A stretch of 64,000 bases of DNA, from NCBI RefSeq assembly GCF_013284035.1, contig NZ_CP054141.1, positions 930,001 to 994,000 of the forward strand, in the 5' to 3' direction. This document shows, piece by piece, positions 19,694 through 26,790 of the stretch (within the stretch, counting starts at the first letter, position 1; every line of letters starts with the position of its first letter). Source of the stretch: Flavobacterium sp. M31R6 (GTDB lineage Bacteria > Bacteroidota > Bacteroidia > Flavobacteriales > Flavobacteriaceae). The translations under genes were made by a program, and so were the position numbers. The notes under the pieces are model-generated. The model did no database searches, was not told the DNA's origin, and was given only the letters and a program-made list of their open reading frames with translations.

Positions 19694-21637
19694 ATGAAAA
19701 TTAGAAATATAGTTTACAGTCTGTTTTTGAGTGCTTTCTTTTTACAAGGATTTTCACAAAAAACAACTGTCAGCAGAGCTGAAAAGGACTACGATCGTTT
19801 TGCCTATGTAGATGCCATAGATAATTATGAGAAAGTTGCCGAAAAAGGATATCAGGATGAGAAAATGTTCCAAAAGCTTGGAAATGCCTATTATTTTAAA
19901 GCGGAATTACCACAGGCTCTTAAATGGTATGACCAACTGTTTGCGGTATATCCCAATCAGGAACCAGAGTATTTTTACCGCTATTCACAAGCATTGAAAT
20001 CAACTGGGGATTATGTCAAAGCCGATCAAATATTAGAACAATTCAACCAAAAAAAGGGTAACGATAAACGCGGAATACTTTTTAAAGAGAATAGAAATTA
20101 CCTAGAAGAAATCAAAGCCAATTCAAGCAGATTCCAAGTTGTGGATGCAGGTGTGAATTCAAAATTTTCAGATTATGGGAGTTCATTTTTTGGGACAAAG
20201 TTGGTATTTGCTTCGGCTAGAGATACTGGAGGGATTTCTAAGAAAGTATTCAAATGGACTAATAAATCTTTTACTAATCTGTATTGGTCAGAGATGAAAC
20301 CCGATGGGGAAATGGGAACGCCGGAACGTTTTGAACGTAAGATCAATTCTAAGTTTAATGAATCGACCCCTGTGTTTACAAAAGATGGGCAGACGATGTA
20401 TTTTACCCGAAACAATTTTCTAGAAGGTAAAAGAGGAAAAGATGCCAATAAAAACACTTTGCTTAAACTTTACAAAGCCACAATTGATAAAGAAGGAGAA
20501 TGGAGAAATGTGACTGAATTGCCGTTTAACAGCAATAATTATAGTGTAGCGCATCCAGCTTTGAGTGTTGATGAAAAAACTTTATATTTCGCTTCTGATA
20601 TGACAGGAACATTAGGACAATCAGATTTATTTAAAGTTAAAATAAATGAAGATGGGACTTATGGTGTTCCAGAGAATCTTGGACCCGAAATCAATACAGA
20701 AGGCAGAGAAACCTTTCCTTTTGTTTCTAATGATAACGAATTGTATTTTGCAAGTGACGGGAGACCTGGCTTAGGAGGATTAGATGTTTTTGTAGCCAAA
20801 ATTGAAGTTGACCAAAGCTTTTATGGTATACAAAACGTAGGAGAGCCAATAAATAGTAAACAAGACGATTTTGCATTTTTAATCGACAGCAAAAATAGAA
20901 ATGGATTTTTCACTTCGAATAGGGAAGGCGGAAAAGGATATGATGATATTTACCGATTTGTAGAGAATAAAAAATTGATTTGCGAGCAAACCCTCATGGG
21001 ACTTGTAACTGATTTGGATTCGGGTCAAATACTTCCAAATGCCAAGATAAGTTTGTTTGATAACAACTTCAAACCTCTTCAAGTGATGCAGACAGATGCA
21101 CAAGGGCATTACAGTTTTCCAGTGGATTGTGGTAAAACCTATTATGTAAGAGGAGAGAAAGAAGAATATCAAACCAAAGAAGCATCTGTTACAACTAAAA
21201 TATCCAGTGGCAGTAAAGATTTTCCTTTGGTTCTAGAGAGACGCATAAAGCCAATAGCTGTTGGAACTGATTTGGCTAAAACATTGGATATTCCTCTCAT
21301 CTATTTTGATTTAGACAAGTCTTTTATTCGCAAAGATGCAGCTTATGAGCTGGCTAAAGTGCTGGAAGTGATGCGTCAGTATCCAGAGATGAAAATCGAG
21401 GTGCGTTCGCATACCGATAGCCGTCAGACAGCAAAATACAACAAAATATTATCGGATAAGAGAGCCAAGTCCACAGTAGATTGGCTGGTAAAGAATGGAA
21501 TCAATTCGGTTCGGTTAATAGGGAATGGCTTCGGAGAATCTCAGTTGGTAAATCATTGCGCTGAAGGAGTAAAATGTTCCGAAGAAGAGCATCAAGCTAA
21601 TAGGCGAAGCGAATTTATTATTGTCTCGATGAGATAA
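19694..21637 (+). CDS. OmpA family protein with TPR, PD40 and peptidoglycan-binding domains
   Basis: 647 residues: signal peptide (1-21, ending FLQGFSQ); TPR-like helices (about 25-130: YVDAIDNYEKVAEKGYQ, LGNAYYFKAELPQALKWYD); a WD40-like PD40 propeller (about 150-420: FTKDGQTMYFTRN, LSVDEKTLYFASD, FVSNDNELYFASD); a carboxypeptidase-regulatory-like fold (430-515); and an OmpA C domain (530-647) with EVRSHTDSR, NKILSDKRA and NRRSEF, the peptidoglycan-contact motifs. It is probably periplasmic or outer-membrane associated and anchors the PorP/SprF-adhesin complex to the cell wall. Third gene of the adhesin operon, followed by a terminator. The same TPR-PD40-OmpA layout recurs next to other PorP genes in Flavobacteriia. 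Confidence 0.9.
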   Translation: MKIRNIVYSLFLSAFFLQGFSQKTTVSRAEKDYDRFAYVDAIDNYEKVAEKGYQDEKMFQKLGNAYYFKAELPQALKWYDQLFAVYPNQEPEYFYRYSQALKSTGDYVKADQILEQFNQKKGNDKRGILFKENRNYLEEIKANSSRFQVVDAGVNSKFSDYGSSFFGTKLVFASARDTGGISKKVFKWTNKSFTNLYWSEMKPDGEMGTPERFERKINSKFNESTPVFTKDGQTMYFTRNNFLEGKRGKDANKNTLLKLYKATIDKEGEWRNVTELPFNSNNYSVAHPALSVDEKTLYFASDMTGTLGQSDLFKVKINEDGTYGVPENLGPEINTEGRETFPFVSNDNELYFASDGRPGLGGLDVFVAKIEVDQSFYGIQNVGEPINSKQDDFAFLIDSKNRNGFFTSNREGGKGYDDIYRFVENKKLICEQTLMGLVTDLDSGQILPNAKISLFDNNFKPLQVMQTDAQGHYSFPVDCGKTYYVRGEKEEYQTKEASVTTKISSGSKDFPLVLERRIKPIAVGTDLAKTLDIPLIYFDLDKSFIRKDAAYELAKVLEVMRQYPEMKIEVRSHTDSRQTAKYNKILSDKRAKSTVDWLVKNGINSVRLIGNGFGESQLVNHCAEGVKCSEEEHQANRRSEFIIVSMR

Positions 21638-21666
21638 TAGTTTTTACTTCCTAGTACAGAAATGTT

Positions 21667-21697
21667 AAAAGCTGCTAGTGAATCTTGCAGCTTTTTT
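21667..21697 (+). terminator. Rho-independent terminator of the adhesin-porP-ompA operon
   Basis: The stem AAGCTGC / GCAGCTT around an 11-base loop is followed by TTTTT, about 30 bp after the OmpA-family stop codon. Confidence 0.75.
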
Positions 21698-22440
21698 ATT
21701 GGTCTCAGGTCGGGGTGCAAGAAAATGTTTCCAAGAACAATACATGCAGTTACACTAGAAGGGTTTTCTACTAACGCTAACACTATTTGTCTGTGGACTG
21801 TAATTAAACAAATCGATTAACTAGCAACTTGAATTAATTAAATGTCCAATTGTAATTTTAATAAAACGGCGACTTTGGACACGTTTTCCAGCCCCTGCAG
21901 GGGCAAGTGGTTTTGAGATGCTGAATTCATTTCAAGCATCTCAAAACACAACTTGCTATTTTCTTTTGAAAATATTATTGCAGATGGTTTTAATTGGAAG
22001 GGCTGATGCCCTTTTTTTTTCGGTAATTTAAAAAGTGATTCACCCTCAAAGACGCTTAAGGTTACAAATAGTTTCGAGGATGATAATAAGCTCCTTTTGT
22101 TTAAGGTTGTTAAAAACACCTTACCAATATGCCTAACATAATTTATTTTTTGCAGTCTGTTAAATAATGAATTGTGTAAGGTATCTGCAAAAGTATAAAA
22201 CTATAAAAGTAGTAAGGCTGTTTTTACATACATATGCTTTTACATGAATACGCTTTTACATGCAAATGTTTTTATTTGAATATGCTTTTACGCATAGGCA
22301 AGAATACATATTTGAACACAGGCACATATTTGTATGTAAATATTCAAGCTTTCAAATATTGCTGTATGTGCATATGTAAAGCCATAAATATAAATTCAAA
22401 AGAAAACAGAAAAACCATAAAAAAGAAAAAGAAAGCAATT
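21698..22440. other. Gene-poor spacer with degenerate short repeats
   Basis: No ORF here has convincing protein character. 22205-22385 contains degenerate repeats of a TACATGnAnnnnCTTTTACATG type with many TATG/CATA steps. 21840-22120 is a low-complexity stretch open on the minus strand for 93 codons, which I do not accept as a gene. The segment leads into the inverted-repeat structure at 22452-22550. Confidence 0.4.
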
Positions 22441-22451
22441 TAACAGGGCTG

Positions 22452-22550
22452 GCATTAAACTTAGCAAAAGGAAACGGAATAAGTCCCGCAAGGGTGGCTT
22501 GTGAGGAACGAGCAAGACATTATGCCGTAGTCTTTTGCTAAGTTTAATGC
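22452..22550. repeat. 99-bp inverted-repeat structure, candidate oriT or structured RNA
   Basis: A perfect 19-bp inverted repeat, GCATTAAACTTAGCAAAAG (22452-22470) and its reverse complement (22532-22550), encloses about 61 bp that are GC-richer than the surroundings (AAGTCCCGCAAGGGTGGCTT and following). It lies 1.3 kb left of the relaxosome/relaxase genes in the same element. Inverted repeats beside a nick region are typical of oriT in Bacteroidota mobilizable elements, but no nick site can be proven here. A folded RNA is the alternative. Confidence 0.5.
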
Positions 22551-22611
22551 ATGGACTAACTTCGTTTTCTTTTTATTTATTTGTTCGTAAGAATGGCTTA
22601 TAGTCTAAAAA

Positions 22612-22929
22612 CTAGATCCAGTGGTAGGGTTTATCCTTACGGTTAAGATAGCAGTACATCTCTTCCTTTTTAAGTTCAGGAAACAATTTTAAAGCCTTGT
22701 CAATGGCATAATTAGGAAGAAAATAAATTTCGTCACGAATCGCTTTTACCACCTTTTTAAGGCCGTAGAAACGAACAATTTCGTCGATTTCTTCTTGTCC
22801 TCCACGCTCTACGATACGGGCAATAATAGTTTTATAGGCTCTCTCAAAGTCCATTGCATCTATGTCGAAATCCCAAAAAAATATTGGGTTTAGATTTGGG
22901 ATTTCCTTATTTTTTTTAACTCGTGCCAT
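22612..22929 (-). CDS. Small partner protein of the AbiEii-like toxin (putative antitoxin)
   Basis: The 105-residue charged protein begins with a basic N terminus (MARVKKNKEI), then PIFFWDFDIDAMDFERAYKT and a helical middle (RIVERGGQEEIDEIVRFYG), and ends KLFPELKKEEMYCYLNRK. I know this kind of small protein from Bacteroidota genomes beside AbiEii-type nucleotidyltransferases, where it is a presumed antitoxin. It follows the toxin-like gene by 39 bp on the same strand. The role as antitoxin is inferred from the pairing. Confidence 0.65.
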   Translation of the reverse strand: MARVKKNKEIPNLNPIFFWDFDIDAMDFERAYKTIIARIVERGGQEEIDEIVRFYGLKKVVKAIRDEIYFLPNYAIDKALKLFPELKKEEMYCYLNRKDKPYHWI

Positions 22930-22968
22930 GAAGTAAATATACGATTTTTTATCTTCTTATTCAAACGC

Positions 22969-23649
22969 TTAGCGTCTAAATCCACGTCCTTTATTGGGTG
23001 GAGGAATTTGATTTTTTGATTCAGAAAATGAAATGGAAGGATTGAAAACTGCTTTTTTTAGCCGCTGGGTCATTTTGTTCCAATTGGTTTCTTTGCCTTT
23101 CAGGAGTTTGACTTTTTCTTCTTTGTCTATATTCCTATGATCCATTAATGCAAGAGCAGCCAGTCTGGGATTTCCATCATATTTGTTTTGGTAAGCTTCT
23201 AAATAGGTTTTAAGGGGATGGTGTTCTAAAAGAAAATACATATCGACAAAATCCTTAATCCTTGTACCGTTTTGGAAGATTGCATGTAGCTTCATGGCAC
23301 CGATGTCATATAAAGACACCAACCTTATTCCTTCTTCATTCTGGATAGGTTCCTGCCATGGATATTTATGGGAGATAATGTCTACCTTGACACTACCTAT
23401 ATCCAAAAGCATTGTGTTCTTATGAATCTCCCTGATTTTTATCGGATACTGATTAGCTAATTGGGCAAGCATGGCTTGATCATCAAAGTCTTTTGTGGTG
23501 AACAGATCCAAATCGATACTTAATCTATGGCCAATCATTAGGCTGAGAGCTGTTCCTCCTACAAGGTTAAAATCTTTCAATTTTTCATCTTTCATGAGTC
23601 TTTGAAGAAGTTCCCACATCTCTTTGGTAACTGTTTCTTTGTAGAGCAT
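22969..23649 (-). CDS. AbiEii/AbiGii-type nucleotidyltransferase toxin
   Basis: This 226-residue protein has the minimal nucleotidyltransferase motif LVGGTALSL (29-37) followed by HRLSIDLDLF (41-50) with Asp46 and Asp48, and a third acidic position in SVKVDII. Then comes the family block VSLYDIGAMKLHAIFQNGTR-KDFVDMYFLLE. In AbiE systems this protein is the toxin of a type IV-like toxin-antitoxin pair: it modifies tRNA or another target with nucleotides and blocks phage growth. The C terminus ends in an unusual GRGFRR tail. The pair may stabilise element 1 or defend the cell. Confidence 0.85.
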   Translation of the reverse strand: MLYKETVTKEMWELLQRLMKDEKLKDFNLVGGTALSLMIGHRLSIDLDLFTTKDFDDQAMLAQLANQYPIKIREIHKNTMLLDIGSVKVDIISHKYPWQEPIQNEEGIRLVSLYDIGAMKLHAIFQNGTRIKDFVDMYFLLEHHPLKTYLEAYQNKYDGNPRLAALALMDHRNIDKEEKVKLLKGKETNWNKMTQRLKKAVFNPSISFSESKNQIPPPNKGRGFRR

Positions 23650-23865
23650 AATTTCACGTTTTTTATGAAATTAATCCCGAAAGCGAGGCACTCTTAGAAA
23701 GTGTCCTGTCGTGGCTTTATTTGACGGAAGTTGTCCTTAAAGCGAAAATCCACATGAGGAAATAATAAGCCAAATGCTTCCACATCCACCAATATTTAGA
23801 TGGCATTACTAATAATAAAATATATTGGTTTTAAAATTCTTTAGACGAAACCAGTAATAATAGTT

Positions 23866-24297
23866 ATGGAAAGCAACGGCAAAACAACTCCGCATAAAGG
23901 AGGCAGGCATCCCAAGAAAGATCCCGCCGTTCACCGCTATTCCATAAGCCTTACGGCTGAAGAAAATGCACGATTCCTTTCTCTTTATGAAGCTTCACGC
24001 ATGGATGTAATGGCACATTTTATTACCGCATGTGTATTCCAAAAAGGGATTACGACAGTAAAGGTTGACAAGGCAGCCATGGATTACTATATGCGCCTGA
24101 CCACTTTATTCGGCCAGTTCAGGGCTGTAGGAACCAATTATAACCAAGTGGTAAAAATACTTTACCGCAATTTTTCCGAAAAGAAAGCCGCAACCTATCT
24201 CTATAAACTGGAAAAACAGACTGCGGAAATGGCGATGTTATGCCAAAAGATTATCCAGCTAACGGAGGAGTTTGAAGCAAAACACCTGAAAAAATGA
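23866..24297 (+). CDS. Mobilization accessory (relaxosome) protein
   Basis: The 143-residue basic protein begins with GGRHPKKDPAVHRYSISLTA, a ribbon-helix-helix-like N terminus, then EENARFLSLYEAS and the MobC/MobA-like block RLTTLFGQFRAVGTNYNQVVK. Such proteins bind oriT and help the relaxase nick. The stop overlaps the relaxase start by four bases (ATGA at 24294-24297), which is strong evidence of coupling. In Bacteroides nomenclature it would be the first mob gene; I leave the symbol empty because naming differs between groups. Confidence 0.85.
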   Translation: MESNGKTTPHKGGRHPKKDPAVHRYSISLTAEENARFLSLYEASRMDVMAHFITACVFQKGITTVKVDKAAMDYYMRLTTLFGQFRAVGTNYNQVVKILYRNFSEKKAATYLYKLEKQTAEMAMLCQKIIQLTEEFEAKHLKK

Positions 24298-25583
24298 TAG
24301 CTAAAATAGGAAGAGGAAATAATCTTTATGGGGCATTGGTGTACAATCAGCTTAAAGTGGAAAAAGATAATGGACAGGTTTTGTATACCAATAAGATAAT
24401 TCAAACCCCCGATGGCAGTTATACCGTCAGCCAACTGTTGCGTTCTTTTGAACTGTACCTGCTCGCCAATCGAAAGACAGAAAAACCAGTATTGCATATA
24501 TCGCTGAATCCTGATCCGAACGATAAGGTAAGTGATGAGCAGTTTGAAAAGCTGGCTCAGGAGTATATGCAGAAAATGGGTTACACAGAACAGCCTTTTG
24601 TGGTATTCAAGCATACTGATATTGACCGTACCCATATTCATATTGTATCGGTTTGCGTGGATGAAGAGGGAAGAAAAATATCTGATAAATTTGAAAAAAG
24701 GCGTTCTATGGATGTCTGTCGTGAATTGGAAAAAGAATACTGCCTGATATCGGCAATCGAGAAAAAGCAAAATCCACAAAATCAAATATTCAAACCCGTT
24801 GATTACAAGGCTGGGGATATAAAGAGCCAGATGGCTTCGGTAATCAGTCATTTACCAAAAAACTATAAATTTGAAGGTTTCGGGACCTATAATACCCTAC
24901 TTTCCCTTTTCAATATTACCGCCGAAGAAGTCAAGGGCGAATATAACGGAATCCCAAGGCAGGGACTGGTATATTTTGCATTAAATGAAAAGGGAGAAAA
25001 AGCAAGCAATCCCTTTAAGGCTTCGCTGTTCGGTAAACAGGCAGGATATGTTCAGCTTCAACAACACTATGCCCAGTCCAAAGAATTGTTGAAAAATGAG
25101 CCATCCAAAGCTTTGCTTAAGACAACCATTGAGATGTCCTTTCAGGAGGCATCGAATGAAAGGGAATTCAAAAAACGGTTGTTGGAACGAGGAATTAATA
25201 CCGTTGTAAGACGAAATGGTGAAGGCAGAGTTTACGGAATTACCTTTGTAGACCATGCTTCAAAATCCGTGTGGAACGGTTCACAATTAGGCAAAAGCCT
25301 TTCGGCTAACGTTTTCAACGACTGGTGGAACAATGGCAATAAGATGGAGCAGTCTCTACAGGGAAATCTTGCTTCAAAGAACAATGCCACTACAAATGAA
25401 GAGGTCAAACAACCAAACAATCTGTTTGGCTTTTTGGATAAGGAATATCTGTCCTATTACCACGAAGAAAACAATCTTATTGAAGTATTTGGAGGATTAT
25501 TGCCCAATGCAAAAGCAGAAGACTATGATGAAGAATTATTTGCCAACCAAATGAAAAAGAAAGCCAGACGCAAAAAAAGATAG
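24294..25583 (+). CDS. Relaxase (MobA/VirD2-like mobilization nuclease)
   Basis: The 429-residue relaxase has its catalytic domain in the first ~250 residues. Candidate nicking tyrosines are Tyr12 and Tyr17 (NNLYGALVYNQL), and the metal-binding triad is His107, His114 and His116 in FKHTDIDRTHIHIVSV. The enzyme nicks oriT, stays bound to the 5' end and pilots the strand through a transfer apparatus supplied by another element. The C-terminal ~180 residues are less conserved and end in a very basic tail (KKKARRKKR). It is the last gene of element 1; no coupling protein or type IV secretion genes are present. Confidence 0.93.
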   Translation: MIAKIGRGNNLYGALVYNQLKVEKDNGQVLYTNKIIQTPDGSYTVSQLLRSFELYLLANRKTEKPVLHISLNPDPNDKVSDEQFEKLAQEYMQKMGYTEQPFVVFKHTDIDRTHIHIVSVCVDEEGRKISDKFEKRRSMDVCRELEKEYCLISAIEKKQNPQNQIFKPVDYKAGDIKSQMASVISHLPKNYKFEGFGTYNTLLSLFNITAEEVKGEYNGIPRQGLVYFALNEKGEKASNPFKASLFGKQAGYVQLQQHYAQSKELLKNEPSKALLKTTIEMSFQEASNEREFKKRLLERGINTVVRRNGEGRVYGITFVDHASKSVWNGSQLGKSLSANVFNDWWNNGNKMEQSLQGNLASKNNATTNEEVKQPNNLFGFLDKEYLSYYHEENNLIEVFGGLLPNAKAEDYDEELFANQMKKKARRKKR

Positions 25584-26132
25584 TAAATACTATCAATTTA
25601 ATCGCCGGCCTTTTTGGGGATTCACGACAGAGGAGTGATTCATCAAATTGGCTGTATCATTTTAAAAAAATAAAGGCTATCCCGACTTAAGTAGGAGGGA
25701 GTGCCTTTGTTTTTTATAACTGTTTCCAATTATTTCTTTGAGACTAAGACAGCCAAAGCGCTTCTTAGGAGAATTTGATAGGCTGTATTTTTTTTGGGAT
25801 TGGTTAATCTCCCAAAGGGGTGTGTTTGACACAAGTATCTCCTTTAATTAAAAGGTAAATCGTAGCATTGCAATTCAAGTAATCCAGATGAGGGAATAGG
25901 GAAAAAGTGATCGAAAAAAGGAATTTAATTTGATAGAAACTAACAATCTTTTATTATATTTGAAGAATATTAAGTTGAATTTTGTTCTTTAAAAGAAAGG
26001 TTGTTTTCTTGTAGAAAGCACTTTAAGATACTGAGGAGTGTTTTTGGATATTAAAATGATTTTGTGGCACATTCGTGGCACACGAAGTTTAAAATTTCAG
26101 AAAGTATTATTAACACGGGGTTTTTTGGCAAT
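25584..26132. other. Right-end non-coding region of element 1
   Basis: No supported ORF. It carries the second arm-type repeat at 26061-26079. TATATTTG at 25955-25962 fits the Bacteroidota -7 consensus, with TTTG about 22 bp upstream, so a small transcript reading towards the att site is possible but unproven. Confidence 0.4.
26061..26079. other. Integrase arm-type repeat, right end of element 1
   Basis: TTTGTGGCACATTCGTGGC is an exact copy of 3940-3958 in the same orientation, followed by ACACG. It confirms that the right end of element 1 lies here and not further right. Confidence 0.65.
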
Positions 26133-26155
26133 GGTTCGAATCCCTTCCTCTCTGC
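26133..26155. other. Junction attachment site between elements 1 and 2
   Basis: An exact 23-bp copy of the tRNA-Ser 3' end (GGTTCGAATCCC ... TCTCTGC) without the rest of the tRNA. It serves as attR of element 1 and attL of element 2. The bases after it (TG) match the third copy at 36928-36944. Confidence 0.85.
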
Positions 26156-26160
26156 TGTTA

Positions 26161-26204
26161 AAAATCGTAAAGCACCATATATAAAGGCTTTACGATTTTT
26201 TTTT
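26161..26204. terminator. Terminator hairpin at left end of element 2
   Basis: A perfect 13-bp stem AAAATCGTAAAGC (26161-26173) / GCTTTACGATTTT (26187-26199) is followed by TTTTTT. It sits a few bases after the att core, at the position equivalent to the terminators at 3861 and 36947. Confidence 0.75.
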
Positions 26205-26210
26205 GTTTAA

Positions 26211-26232
26211 AATTCCCGACATAGTCCCGACA
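26211..26232. other. Integrase arm-type repeat, left end of element 2
   Basis: A 22-bp sequence with the internal direct repeat CCCGACA-tag-CCCGACA, identical to 36768-36789 in the same orientation. Probable arm-binding site of the element 2 integrase. Confidence 0.6.
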
Positions 26233-26410
26233 ATTAAAGAAAACCTATATTTTTTTTCTTTTTTTTTGAGTTAATCCTAAAAAAGAGTTTAAAGATTTTT
26301 ATTATGAATCAATATTTTTAAACAACAATGTAATATGTATATTACAAAAATAAAATAAAATAAATAATTCGAACTTTCTTTAGTCGATACCAAGTAAACT
26401 AGATAGAAAA
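26233..26410. other. AT-rich subterminal region of element 2
   Basis: No ORF, no hairpin of note. It leads into the 115-bp repeats. Confidence 0.3.
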
Positions 26411-26755
26411 CACGAGTTAATAATTGCTTTTGCATCCTCACGCCTGCTTAGAGTATTTTGGTAGTATGTATAACACAATAGCTGGGACTAAAGAATTTAA
26501 AACCTCTCTTTTTATTTAAATAAAACACGAGTTAATAATTGCTTTTGCATCCTCACGCCTGCTTAGAGTATTTTGGTAGTATGTATAACACAGTAGCTGG
26601 GACTAAAGAATTTAAAACCTCTCTTTTTATTTAAATAAAACACGAGTTAATAATTGCTTTTGCATCCTCACGCCTGCTTAGAGTATTTTGGTAGTATGTA
26701 TAACACAGTAGCTGGGACTAAAGAATTTAAAACCTCTCTTTTTATTTAAAGCCTT
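26411..26755. repeat. Three tandem 115-bp repeats
   Basis: Units start at 26411, 26526 and 26641, each beginning CACGAGTTAATAATTGC and ending in AACCTCTCTTTTTATTTAAA. They are nearly identical; one C/T-type difference (ACACAATAG / ACACAGTAG) is seen. The first ~50 bp (CACGAGTTAATA ... TGCTTAGAG ... TTTTGGTA) recur inside the 390-bp repeats at the far end of the other array (33971, 34361, 34751). Confidence 0.9.
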
Positions 26756-26790
26756 CAAAATTTGACTATTAGATGTTTATAATATTTGTT

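Larger units (their letters stand above)
3795..26155. mobile_element. Integrative mobilizable element 1 in tRNA-Ser (about 22.4 kb)
   Basis: It is bounded by a perfect 23-bp direct repeat of the tRNA-Ser 3' end (3795-3817 and 26133-26155). Inside each end lies the 19-bp repeat TTTGTGGCACATTCGTGGC (3940-3958 and 26061-26079), probably an integrase arm site; an inverted half copy lies at 3981-3990. The integrase gene is at the left end, the relaxase genes at the right. No type IV secretion genes are visible, so it is mobilizable rather than self-conjugative. Cargo: an AraC-type regulator, a T9SS adhesin with PorP/SprF and OmpA partners, and an AbiEii-like pair. A decayed HlyD fragment suggests earlier cargo that was lost. 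Confidence 0.85.

Noticed and set aside
21838..22119. 93-codon minus-strand ORF in the spacer after the OmpA-family gene
   Set aside because: Low-complexity start, no recognisable domain and no operon context. It may be a dispersed intergenic repeat that happens to be open.
22234..22443. 69-codon ORF (MLLHEYAFTCKCFYLNMLLR...)
   Set aside because: It is made of degenerate TACATG/CTTTTA repeats, with odd Cys/Tyr content and a poly-Lys tail. Not protein-like.
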